From assembly GCF_033807715.1 (NCBI RefSeq), contig NC_084587.1, forward strand, positions 27,469,017-27,533,016: DNA of 64,000 nt. Direction: 5' to 3'. Within the stretch, counting starts at the first letter, position 1, and the number at the start of each line of letters is the position of its first letter. The notes beneath the pieces were generated by a model. It saw nothing but the letters and a program-made list of their open reading frames with translations, made no database searches and had not been told where the DNA came from. The position numbers and the translations under genes were made by a program. Shown in pieces: positions 24,610 through 35,300 of this stretch. The DNA comes from Cololabis saira. Lineage: Eukaryota; Chordata; Actinopteri; Beloniformes; Belonidae.

Positions 24610-25320
24610 TTACGGAGTGGTGGATGTAGGACCCTAACGCAGGAGATACGCAGGTGTAGTTGTTCCAAAAAAAAGGTGATTTCCATCCATTCATCCATTA
24701 TCTATACCCGCTTTATCCTTTGCAGGGTCACGGGGGTCTGCTGGAGCCTATCCCAGCTCATTTCAGGTGAGAGGCAGGGATTACACCCTGGACAGGTCGC
24801 CAGTCCATCGCAGGGCCACATATAAACACACAAACCATGCACACTCACGCTCACACCTACGGGCAATTTAGAATGATCAATTAACCTACCATGCATGTTT
24901 TTGGACTGTGGGAGGAAGCCAGAGTAGCCTACCCGGAGAAAACCCACGCAAGCACGGGGAGAACATGCAAACTCCACACAGAAAGGCCCCTGCCGGGCAA
25001 CAGTGCTAACCACCAAGCCACCGTGCTGCCCCCCCACCGTGAAAAAAAAGGTGATTTATTAATCAAAAAACAAACTAAAAGGACTGCTGAGCAGGATTTA
25101 CAAAAAACACAAGCGCTTACCAAAAACCAGACAGGACACAAGGGGGGTAGAAACAGTACGGACCAGCAGGGAGCAAGGGAAAGACAGAAGGCTTGATGAG
25201 ACACAGGTGCACACGATCAGGGCAGATGGGAACAAGGGAGTTCAAGACATAACTGAAAAACAACGATGTGGGGTTTCAAAATAAAACAGGAACTTAAATA
25301 CCAAAACTGTGACATAACTC
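24610..25320. mobile_element. Unassigned interspersed element interrupted by a second repeat
   Basis: TTACGGAGTGGTGGATGTAGG begins a unit that is split at 24683 and resumes at 25058, ending near AACTGTGACATAA. The interruption is bounded by an exact 16-bp duplication, which shows that the outer sequence was contiguous before. I cannot name the outer family. Confidence 0.5.
24683..25041. mobile_element. Teleost 'CCCGCTTTATCC' repeat with 16-bp target duplication
   Basis: A near-complete copy of a very common fish repeat: CCATCCATTCATCC, ACCCGCTTTATCC, TTTTTGGACTGTGGGAGGAAG, GAACATGCAAACTCCACACAG and a closing GCCACCGTGCTGCC. It is bounded by AAAAAAAAGGTGATTT at 24667-24682 and again at 25042-25057. 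Long direct repeats of this kind point to a retroposed insertion. Confidence 0.85.
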
Positions 25321-25549
25321 CCTCACTTTAGGATTTTTCCTTTAATATAAAACTTCAGAATATGTAGTTTAATTGTCTCTTTATTAAACCAAATAATGAT
25401 TCTTGACAATGACAAGTTGATAAAAGTATAAATATGTTACACTAAATGTTTGTTTAAGTGGTACTCCTACATTCCTACTCTCAGTCAGAACACCAGAACA
25501 AATAGAACATTAGAGGACCCAGTCAGCAGACAAACTTAAGCATGTTTTC

Positions 25550-26592
25550 TAGGGGTGTAACGATACACTAATCTCACGATACGGTACGATACACGATATT
25601 GAGGTCACGATAACGATACGATACGATATTATAGCAGTTTCTTTTTAACAACCTTGAATAAGGAACATATGACTGGAAAAAATGGTCTTTTATTTGAAAG
25701 ACACAAAATACAAAACAATGCTGTGCATTTGCCCTATAGTTACAGTTTGTAATGCTTTATAACTGTTTAAGTTTTAAAGAGAAAGCCAGGCCAACCATTT
25801 TCCACAAACTGAACTAAAAGTAAATTTCAGGTTTGCATTATGCATCTTCAGTTTCATACAAGTAAAAAATATTTTGCGACAAACTGAATAGTTTATCTCA
25901 TGTATGATTTGACTTTTTACTTTTCCAGAAATTTAACAACTAAAATTAAATAAATAAACAAAAGTAAATAAATACATACAATTTTACATCATAAAAAAGA
26001 TTGATTCATGCTCACCTTATAAGTGTAAGAGGAGATGTATTTTTGTTAAGGTTATTTTTATATTCAGGGTTCATTATTTTATAAATATATTCTTTATATT
26101 CTGATGTAAATCAGGGACTATAATGACACTAGTCAGTTATCTGTAGTGCTTAGTATGTTTTAGATTGGGCGGAGTGATACAGCACTAGGTGCTGTGTTGA
26201 TGTTCTAAAATCCTACACTGTTGAGCGGACATTAAAGTACACTCAAACTCAGCAGAAGTTGTCCCCGTGTTTATCCTACTCACGACCCGTAAAAGGTTTA
26301 ATTTAATAAGGTAAGGCTTAACTCTACACCAGACTTAAAAGTTCAGAGCTCAAAACCCTGCAAGAGTCCTGTGATCGGGACCGCAAAACGGTACTAGTTT
26401 CTTCTGAGCGGAGTAAGATTTTGGTCCGCGGGTCGAGGCGTGGTTGGCAGCAATACACTGCACGTTACTAGTCAGCACAATAGATTAATATTAATAACCC
26501 AATATCGCGATACAGTTTGTCACCTCCACGACACGTATTGTGACATTTTTGTATCGTGAAATTTCGTGGCACGATATATTGTTACACCCCTA
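25550..26592. mobile_element. 1,043-bp hAT element, non-autonomous
   Basis: Termini TAGGGGTGTAACGATAC and the complement of TAGGGGTGTAACAATAT, flanked by an exact 8-bp duplication ATGTTTTC (25542-25549 and 26593-26600). Subterminal ACGATACGATAC motifs occur at the left and related TCGTG/TATCG motifs at the right. No transposase frame is visible. Confidence 0.9.
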
Positions 26593-26600
26593 ATGTTTTC

Positions 26601-29600
26601 ACAAAACAGGTATTCCTGGTTTTAAACTCCTAAATCCTTCTTCACCCTCATCCTCGTACACACAAAACCCTAATTTGTGTGTTTTAGTTGTTGCTTTTTT
26701 TAATGTATATTTTCATTCATTGCGAATTCAAGGAACAAAATAAGATGGAGAAAAAGAATAAAGCTATGTTACTTGAGCTAAAGCTGACTGATGAAATTCA
26801 TAATGGACTTAACGTCGCTGGCACAGTCAGTACTGAGCAGACAGTGCCAGCCTTTTGCTTCATAATGTGGCTGCTGGGTTATGAAGAGAATTACATTTAC
26901 TGTTCTTCTTGCATCGCTTTTCTCCAATATAACGATAGTGCGACTGTAACCGAAAAAATGACTGCGGGACCATTGTTAAAAGAAAGACAGACTGTGAATT
27001 TGTTATACCCTCTCATATAATACTGTCTGATTCACTGTAAAAATGTATTAATCATCACACTGAGACAGTGAGCTAATTTTGCCATAATGTAATACATGAA
27101 ACTGTGAGCGCAGCAACCACATTTCATGGCATCAGTGAGACTTCAGCTGTTCACAGTGATCCCGGCTCGAAGTATGGGAAGGGATGACATAATTCTGATG
27201 CAGTCATGTAACTAGTCTGTCCCTCAAAGCCATGCAAAATTGAACAAAAAACACATTTTAAAAGCCAAAAAGTGTGTTAAATAAGAGAGTTAATATTAAA
27301 TCTGGTGTCTGACAAGCATAAAGACTTAATGTGGGTGTTAAATGGGCCAAAATGAAAGGGCCAAACTGGCTGCACTGGCTGTCACCTGTTTGGCCTTGAA
27401 CTCGAAGACAGATAAAATATAATACTCATCATCTAAAATAACAACTGAGCCTCCAGTGAGGCTGGTACTAATCTCAAAAACTATTCTGGTTGCTGCTGGT
27501 AAAAAGGCTGCTGGTAAAAAGAATACTGGTAATTAACATATAATATAGAGAGTCAACAGTGATTTACAATTCTAAATAAAGCCCCAATCATCTTGAAAGC
27601 ACTGAGCTTGCAAAACGGGAACACTGACGTGAAATCAGAGCAGATGTTTGTGCATCTCTGTTTTTTAAACAATGGCTGCTGATTTGCATACCTGAGCTCG
27701 TGCCGTGTATTTCTTTTTAGTAAAGTGGGTTTAAAGCAGTCCTAATAACCGTTTACATGTATCACATCGCAATGCCTAATGTTGACACTGAGATATCCAC
27801 CCAGAAGTTTCACCCAGCTTGCTTATTTTGCTAATGGTCATTGTTTCTGTTTTCTGCCCTGCAAATGCACCAGTCACTTTCAGTCGCCATAGTTCCATCA
27901 CCCTCATCTTCAGCTGCATTTTCAACTGCTGGCATTGAAAAAAGCTCAGATAAGCCCAGAGTGTGTGTTATTGGCCTGGCACAAGTCTGACTTGAACTAG
28001 TATAGCATCTGTCGTTCAGGAGTTACAAGTGAAAAACAGTCTTTGAAATGAGATAATGTTGGACCTATTCTATGAGGTGGCTAGAGGTGAATTTCTCAGA
28101 ATGAATGCTTATGTTACTCTACTACAAGGTTGTAAGCTGATAGTTTTTCAGTCTTCCGCTTTCAGCCTTTTTTTTTTATAATGCAACTGCTTTAAGAAGA
28201 ATTGATTTGTCAGACAGTTTTAGCTGTTATCACTGAAGACCATTTAACCAGCCTCAGGCCCTTTTTACAGTTGTGTATTACAGTGTTTTATCACGAGAAA
28301 GATTCATTACACACACATTTGGTTGTCAAGTCAATAAAGGCAATAACTGAGCAATGCTTTTATTTTACTTCTTGAGATATATATCTGTTAAATGTAAGCA
28401 TTAAATAGTTTTCACTTTTTCCTGTGTCTGCTCCATTGAGGTCAATATGTAACCACTGAGACCTTAAGACATTTGTTTCAGGACTGACTCCCTGTCAATA
28501 CAGGTCAATAAAGGTCATTAACATTCATTTAACCTTTAACATTACTATCTGTTAAATAAATTATGCTAGCAATAATGGCATTCACTGCAGCCAAAAAGAT
28601 TTATGTTAATAAGATGACTCGGGCATGAAACACTGGCTTTGATGGAGTATACCTGTACATTAAATGCAAAAGCAACATTTAAGTGTCACTAAGTGGCTAC
28701 AATCCAAAACACAAGATCAGCTGCATGTTATAATGAAAACATAATGTAGCATACACTAATGGAGTATGTTTGTTTGTTTACTGTTGCTCTCAAGCATTGT
28801 AAGTGTTTTCTTTCTTTTTTTTATTATACCCCTTTAAATTTGAAGCAAATGGGACCACTTAAAATCAATTAAAAACGTCCTGATGCAAGTGTGTATTATT
28901 GGATCTTGATATTTATTCCTGCACACATGCACAGGTCAAACCATTAAAAGAGTTAAAAGGGGTTAAAAAGAGTGAAAAAGAGCAAAAGAGTGCCAATGTT
29001 AGATGCAATGTGCACACTGCTGTTGCTGCTTCTAAGTGTGACAAGGGTAAATGCTAAGATTTAGTTGTCTTTTTTTTAAATATTGGTTATGGATTTTTAA
29101 AAGTATGAATTAGGTTCATGGCTTCAGTGTTCCCAGAGGTATCTCTCAAATCTTAATAAACTGCATAATGTTTGTGGTATCATGTTCAAAATACAAAAGA
29201 CAGGACATTTCAAACTCCTACATATTTAATGTGCTGCTATTGTGTTATGGCATGATAATCACTACTGCATGATCAAAAACATAATTTATGGTCATTTTCA
29301 TTATAAGATGAAGTCTTATCTTAACAGTTAAAAAAACCTGTATATGTCAAGCACTATTTGATATCTCTATGCCTCAGTAACTCATTAAATGAGACCACCA
29401 ACTATGTTTTGATTAAATGATTAAATAGTGTAGGTTTTAAGGAGGCTTTTGGGTTATTAAATTCTGTCTGAGAGTGCAACATCACACATCGCTATATAGG
29501 AGATCAGCGGGTGTAAAATGACTTATTATCATATGTCACTCAATGCTTTTAATGGGTAATTGCTGGGAAAAGGAAAACACTAATTTTCGTCAGATCGAGC

Positions 29601-31460
29601 CTCATGTGAGCATTTGACCTGCGGTTGCGGGTATAAAGAAAACAGCTGTGAGGGTCAGCTTTTACAATCTTCTGATAGTGAGGGAAGACATTAGTAACAT
29701 GTAACCAAATTTTGTTGAAGGATGTTGTAGCAGCAAGATTATGTGGCGGAACAAAGCACAGACACAGTGCTTAAACGGGCTTTAATGAAGAGCCAGCTAA
29801 AGGTCGTGCCGGAGGCTCAGTGGCTGCAAGTGATTGGCTTTTAATGCCGTAGGCAAAACTGAGAGGTTTCTTCAAACTTAGTTATTTGACTTCAGTGGAT
29901 ACTGAGTTCATACCCACTCCCCCTCACTACCATCACGCCAGAGAAAGAATAAAAATAATAACTGATAACTGATATTATTTGCTGCAGCTCCTATCGCAGG
30001 ATGTGTCCATACTTGCTTCAGGACAAATACAACTACATTGCGGGCCAGGAAGGTGCATTTTTCCACCCACAGGTTCCCTTGGCTTTTCTATTTTTTGTAA
30101 GCATCTTTATAATTATTCCTCATAAGCTCCAGTTAGCAGTCTTGTCTTTATACTCCTACCTCAAACCCTCTATAAAGGAGAAAAGGAAGAAAAACTATAC
30201 AAGGTGAGGACTCATTGTCAGTTTTATCCTGCTGCTTGTGACTCAAGTATCTTTAACAGCGTACCCAGAACCATAAAATCACCTCAGAAATCCCAAAGCA
30301 ATAGTCTTATGGCACACAGACAATTTTAAGGTATAGCTATCTTGGTGATGAGCTGTTCTTTGAGACTATGCCCTCATAAAAGCACAATAATTGCTGAAAT
30401 ACATATGTAGATCAGCTAAAAAGAATCAGCCATTCCAAAAGATACACATTTTAGATGTATTTCATTAAAACAGAGATTTTTGCATGATTAATTTCTGAAC
30501 CTTTCCCTTTCTTTTACAGCCATTCCTCTAAAAAAAAAGAAGAATCCTATCTGTTTTCACAATTAAAATGTATTTATCATATCTGCTTTTGCAGGCATCC
30601 ATATATGATCTTCATGTAAGCATCTTACACATAATCTCAAGAGGGCCATCTCGTTAAAGGCTGTGCAATAAAATGTTAACACCGGCACATTTATTGTGAG
30701 ACATTAAATCAGACGACGCTCCGAACAGAGACAACAGTGACAAGCGTCTTTGAGACAATGAGCTCCTAAGGACCTGCTCTGCAAACAATAGAGTTGGTTG
30801 AGTGAACAGCTCAGTGAGATTCTTCTCGACACATTATTTCAAGACTGTGTCACACTGGAGACAAAATGGGATTCAGTATATGGTATGCATCACATCACTG
30901 AGAATGTTTTATTTTTGTGCTTATCCTGTTAAGCCTTTTTTAAAGTGGCCGTTTAATAGAAAACTGTACGAGGTCAATGTGATTGGTCAGGAAAGGATGT
31001 TCGGAGTTACAAAGGGATCAGGAAAACTAACACAACACTGCTGAAAATAACTGTTCAGGTTTTCAACGTGAGGACATCACACCAGACATTCATAGCAGTT
31101 ATGCCCAACATATTTATATTAATGAATACAGCAACAGCTTTCCAAAATCATGTCTCCCAACTCAGTGGTATTAATGCCCTACAGAGTTGATCTCCTTCTG
31201 TGTCATCCCACTATGAAGAAAATAGGCTACTGCTGAGCACATCATCAGTCTCTCCTCAGCTCTCTGCAATACCAGAATGGGATTGGAGTGGCGTGAATGG
31301 AAATTTAACCTAAATAATCAAAATGAATTTATGTAGGCTATCCCATAATAAAAACGAGGGAGCATCCACTTGACAGCAGGGATAAAGATAAAGGAGGTTT
31401 GTGGAATTGGGGGCTATAGCCAATATCTGTTAGACCCTTGCTGATACCCCTCATGAAACA

Positions 31461-31462
<2 letters not shown>
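26601..31462. other. No recognisable gene; presumed intron
   Basis: AT-rich, with few recognisable repeats compared with its surroundings. The frame at 26688-27020 (110 residues) and the frame at 30001-30207 show no motif I know. Being repeat-poor, it is a reasonable place to look for conserved noncoding elements by alignment to other fish. Confidence 0.5.
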
Positions 31463-31546
<84 letters not shown>

Positions 31547-31568
31547 TGTGTGTGTGAGTGTGTGTGTG

Positions 31569-31654
<86 letters not shown>

Positions 31655-31683
31655 TGTGTGTGTGTGTGAGTGTGTGTGTGTGT

Positions 31684-31730
<47 letters not shown>

Positions 31731-31755
31731 CGTGTGCGTGCGTGTGCGTGTGCGT

Positions 31756-31798
<43 letters not shown>
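31463..31798. repeat. 336-bp (TG)n tract
   Basis: Almost pure TG with scattered GAGTG and, near the right end, CGTG interruptions. The predicted His/Thr and Cys/Val frames (up to 190 residues) are artefacts. Confidence 0.98.
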
Positions 31799-31801
<3 letters not shown>

Positions 31802-32044
31802 GCTTCAGTGTGGCTGAGGGGAGGAGAAGGCACTTTGTGTGTGAGACTTGGCACGGGAAGCAGGAGGAAAAACGGAAGAAAATGTGTTTCCTCAACGTGA
31901 CTGCATTCAAAGCCTGAAAACTGCAATTTGAGATATGAATTCATTACATGGCTGCTCATCACCGCGATGCAATAGCGCCTCTCAGCGTCAGGCCGCTCTG
32001 CTCCTGCGCTGCTCCTCAGCTCCTCAGCTCCAGCCGGTTCTTAC

Positions 32045-32170
32045 CTCTGGCGTCGCGCAGCTTTTGCGCCTTCTTCTTCGGAGTCCGAGCGTCGAGTGCT
32101 GGCTTTTACTTCCGTGGAGCGAGGGCCGGCCGAGGCTGCCTCCTCCACGACCCGTCCCTTCACTGGCATC
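32045..32170 (-). other. Candidate grin2a 5' noncoding exon (donor end)
   Basis: On the minus strand, GCCAGAG|GTAAGAAC is a near-consensus 5' splice site with GT at 32044-32043, lying in the CpG-rich block. Splicing from here to the acceptor at 2960 would place the grin2a ATG three bases into the next exon, with a 29-kb intron. The exon's left end is fixed by the donor; its upstream limit is my guess. Confidence 0.35.
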
Positions 32171-32299
32171 TTGGTACCTTCTCAGCGCATCCGCGAAACC
32201 AGAGGAAAAGTGTTCAAACTTGATCTGGAAAACAAGAAGACGCCAACTATTATTATGGCGTTCCACACTTGTTGACTTTGGCTTTTTTTTTCTTCTATA

Positions 32300-32640
32300 A
32301 TCAGAATCAGAATCATCTTTATTGGCCAGGTTCGAACATTGTCCAACAAGGAATTTGACTCCGGTAGTTTCGCTCTCTATGGTATAAGGTGAACAATAAA
32401 CAAATGAACAATAGACAAATAGAACATAGACAAATGTGGAATTTCTATGTACAAAAATTATAAACATTATAAACATTTTAATGTGCAGCAGTTTGGGGTA
32501 GTGAGAAGTATGACTTTACTATTTACAATTCCTACAGACAAGAATTATGCAAAAATACAAGATAAAAAATAAAAAATTGTACAAAAGAAATAAAAAAGTG
32601 AAATGAAATGAGTGTAAATGAGCGCACGCCCACGAGCGGG
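32300..32640. repeat. ATCAGAATCAGA-headed interspersed repeat, copy 2
   Basis: Head ATCAGAATCAGAATCA, then CTTTATTGGCCAGGT, CCAACAAGGAATTTGACTCC and runs of AACAATAGACAAATAGAAC. It shares its head and order with the copy at 13127. Confidence 0.75.
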
Positions 32641-32974
32641 TGGATTATACGATCTATAACATCCAAATGTCGTCGCAAACCTCGTGACTCATTAACATTT
32701 TTTTTTTTTTTTTTGCAGTTTGAATTTCCCCCAAACACAATCTCACTCCGTGTGCACGCGTGTTTGTGCAGATCTGTGCGAGTGCGCGCCCTATTAGTGG
32801 GGGGATTAGACTGTTGGATGGAGCACTGCGTGACGAAAACGCAAGTTAAATTCAAAGGTGGAATGGTGTGCGAAAAATTAGTGCGGGCTGCAGTGTGTGA
32901 GAGAAAGAGAGGAGCAGAGAGAAAGAGAGAGAGAGAGAGGGGAAGGAGAGGGAGTAAAAACAGCCTGTGGCTCC

Positions 32975-33066
32975 TTAAACCTGAATTATGGTTCTGCGTA
33001 AATCGACGCAGAGCCTACGCCGTGGCCTCTGGGTGTGTGTAACGCGGAACCATAAATCAGCCTTTA
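32975..33066. mobile_element. 92-bp palindromic MITE in the CpG-rich block
   Basis: Inverted termini of about 26 bp (left TTAAACCTGAATTATGGTTC, right the complement of TAAAGGCTGATTTATGGTTC, 5 mismatches over 26) enclose CTACGCCGTGG. A related piece, ending AACCATAAATCAGCCTTTAG, lies at 41929-42005. It is a short non-autonomous DNA element of a type common in fish. Confidence 0.75.
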
Positions 33067-34670
33067 GGAAAATTCCCCTCACGCTGCTCTCGTCTATGTA
33101 GGGCAAGCAGCAGGTTGTGTGTCGAGGACTCGGACGACGAACGAAGCAGTGGAGAGGAACACACACCAGCCAAACCTGCCGCTGCTCCACTTTAATAAGG
33201 AGAAAGGTGAGTTTGCGGCAGAGATTATAACAGCCTAAAACCCCGCCGGACCAAAACAAGAAACCCAACATTTGCCTCAAAAATCAGAGTTTTTAAAAGA
33301 TTTTTTTTTTTTTTTTATAGCCTAATAATAAGCTTACCCCATTGCCGTGACACATCTCTCCAGGCGGCCAGGTGGAGATGACATTGCAGCCTGTTACTCC
33401 ATTCGGGTGCCCTCGGCAGGAGTGGGGAATCAAAAGCGACTCTCCTCCGTCAGATTAATCCATCAAATTCTTCTCTATGCAGTCCCCATCAATAAAAAAA
33501 AAAAAAAGAAAGACGCCACAAAACTGATAAATCCAATCAAGTGGAGCTGCAGACCTGCCCCGTCCACTACCATCCCCACCACCACCTCTACCCCCGGTGA
33601 GGTGGTAGACTATTCCTCTGTTGAGATGTCAAACGCGGTCCATTCAAGTGGAGGGGGAGGGGGGGAGGGAGGGGGGGAAAGGGAGAAAAAAAAGACAGAA
33701 AGAAAGAAAAGGGAATAAGCCTTTGACTTGCGGGTGTCAGTTAGACTTTAGGATCCCAAAACAAGGGTGTATTAGTGAATCTCCGGCGGCAGCGCCGCGC
33801 TCTGCAGTGGGGGCTTGGACAGCTCCGCGCGCCTCCTCCTCCTCCTCCGCCGCCTCCGCCTCCTGCTCCGCTCTCCGCTCTCCGGATTCTTGGAGACCAA
33901 AGGGGGGATTCCGTCACAAATAACATCAAAACACGCACACACATGAATTCACGCACCAGCTCCCCCCCTCTGTTTCTGCGGTGTGCGTGTGCGCGCCTGT
34001 GCGTGTGCGCGCCTATGTGTCTCTCTCTTTCTCCGTTACGCGCTCCAGAAAGCCGCCCAAAACAATTCAGAACAAGTTTAAACGGCTCGACTTATTTTTT
34101 TTTTTTTTTTGTGACGCACGGCGGAGATGATTCCGGGCGCCTGTGCAGATGAGAGTTTTTCTTCTTTTTTTTTAAATGTGGAAATAAATTGTTTGGAGGC
34201 AGTCTCTTTACCCCGCAGCCCGACCGCCCACGCTTCGTTAGCCGGAGGTACTTCCACATCAGACTAGTTAATTACACATAGAAGGGATGGAGGGCTTAGT
34301 GGCGGTGCATGGGGTGCAGAGTTTGGTGACTTCATCTTCCTATTATGAGAAGATAGGGCGAGTTGAGAATGCGCGCTGTAGAGAAATTACGCCATGTCTA
34401 TCCCTCGGGTTGGGAAAAAAAAATAAAAAAAACACGACTCCAACTTCACAACGCCTTGAAACTGGCGTGTCGCCGATCCTGGCTGGTCCTTGTCTGCTTT
34501 TCTGCCTCTGATTGCCGCTTGTCCTGGTGTGTGTTCTCCCTCACCCCCCCACAAAAAATGATGCGGGCGCACGAGAGAGATGGCGCACAGCATCACTCGT
34601 CGGTTATGCCATCACCTGGTGCCATGGCATAAATGGAACCGCGTGCTCGTTTGTTCAAGCATCTCCCTTC

Positions 34671-34795
34671 GAGAGAGAGAGAGAGGGAGACAGAGAGAGA
34701 AAGAGAGAGAGAGAGAGATAGACAGATAGAGAGAGACGCACACGGCAATGTGCGTCTCTCTCTCTGTCTCTCTCCATCGCTCTCTTTCTCTCCCT
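34671..34795. repeat. GA tract followed by CT tract with a hairpin
   Basis: A (GA)-rich run (34671-34736) and a (CT)-rich run (34752-34795) form a 15-bp perfect stem: 34728-34742 pairs with 34749-34763 around the loop CGGCAA. Confidence 0.9.
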
Positions 34796-34803
34796 GCGCG
34801 CGC

Positions 34804-34823
34804 GTGTGTGTGTGTGTGTGTGT

Positions 34824-34915
<92 letters not shown>

Positions 34916-34917
34916 GT

Positions 34918-35008
<91 letters not shown>
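34804..35008. repeat. 205-bp (TG)n tract
   Basis: TG repeats with rare TCTG, CGTG and TATG interruptions. It abuts GCGCGCC on both sides, which lengthens the alternating purine-pyrimidine run. Confidence 0.98.
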
Positions 35009-35013
<5 letters not shown>

Positions 35014-35300
35014 CGGTGACGACGGTCCCCGCGTCAAACAAGTCTTCTCCTCGCTCCTCCGCTCCACACCAGCAGCGCGCAGATAAAACATTTCAATATC
35101 CGCTGAACTGCTGTAACCTAATCTAGCGATCCCCTGCTGCAGAGAAGCCAATCTTCCACAAAATTAAAACGCCGGTCCTTTTTCCAAAGTGGGCTACTAA
35201 CTGCGCCGAAACGCGCGTCGCTGATGGCGTGTCTGTTTCCCTCGTCAGCGCCCGAGTTCGCTCAAAGGCTCTGAATGAGATAAGAGGAAATACGAGGCAT

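Larger units (their letters stand above)
31900..35300. promoter_or_regulatory. CpG-rich block, candidate grin2a promoter and 5' UTR
   Basis: Much richer in CG dinucleotides and GC than the rest of the window, especially 31960-32200, 33770-34060 and 35000-35290 (GCGCGC and CCGCC runs). Such islands mark vertebrate promoters. grin2a needs a 5' exon to the right of 2960, and this block holds a strong minus-strand splice donor at 32044 and a plus-strand donor GAAAG|GTGAGT at 33207, so it could fire in both directions. It also contains repeats (32300-32640, 32975-33066, 34804-35008). No TATA box or start site can be assigned by eye. Confidence 0.5.

Noticed and set aside
26688..27020. 110-residue frame in repeat-poor DNA
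   Set aside because: No motif, no splice structure and AT-rich composition; length is within chance for 64 kb in six frames.
31338..31962. Long open frames (up to 190 residues) rich in His/Thr or Cys/Val
   Set aside because: They are translations of the (TG)n tract and have no non-repeat domain; the same holds for 34612-35151 and 19831-20127.
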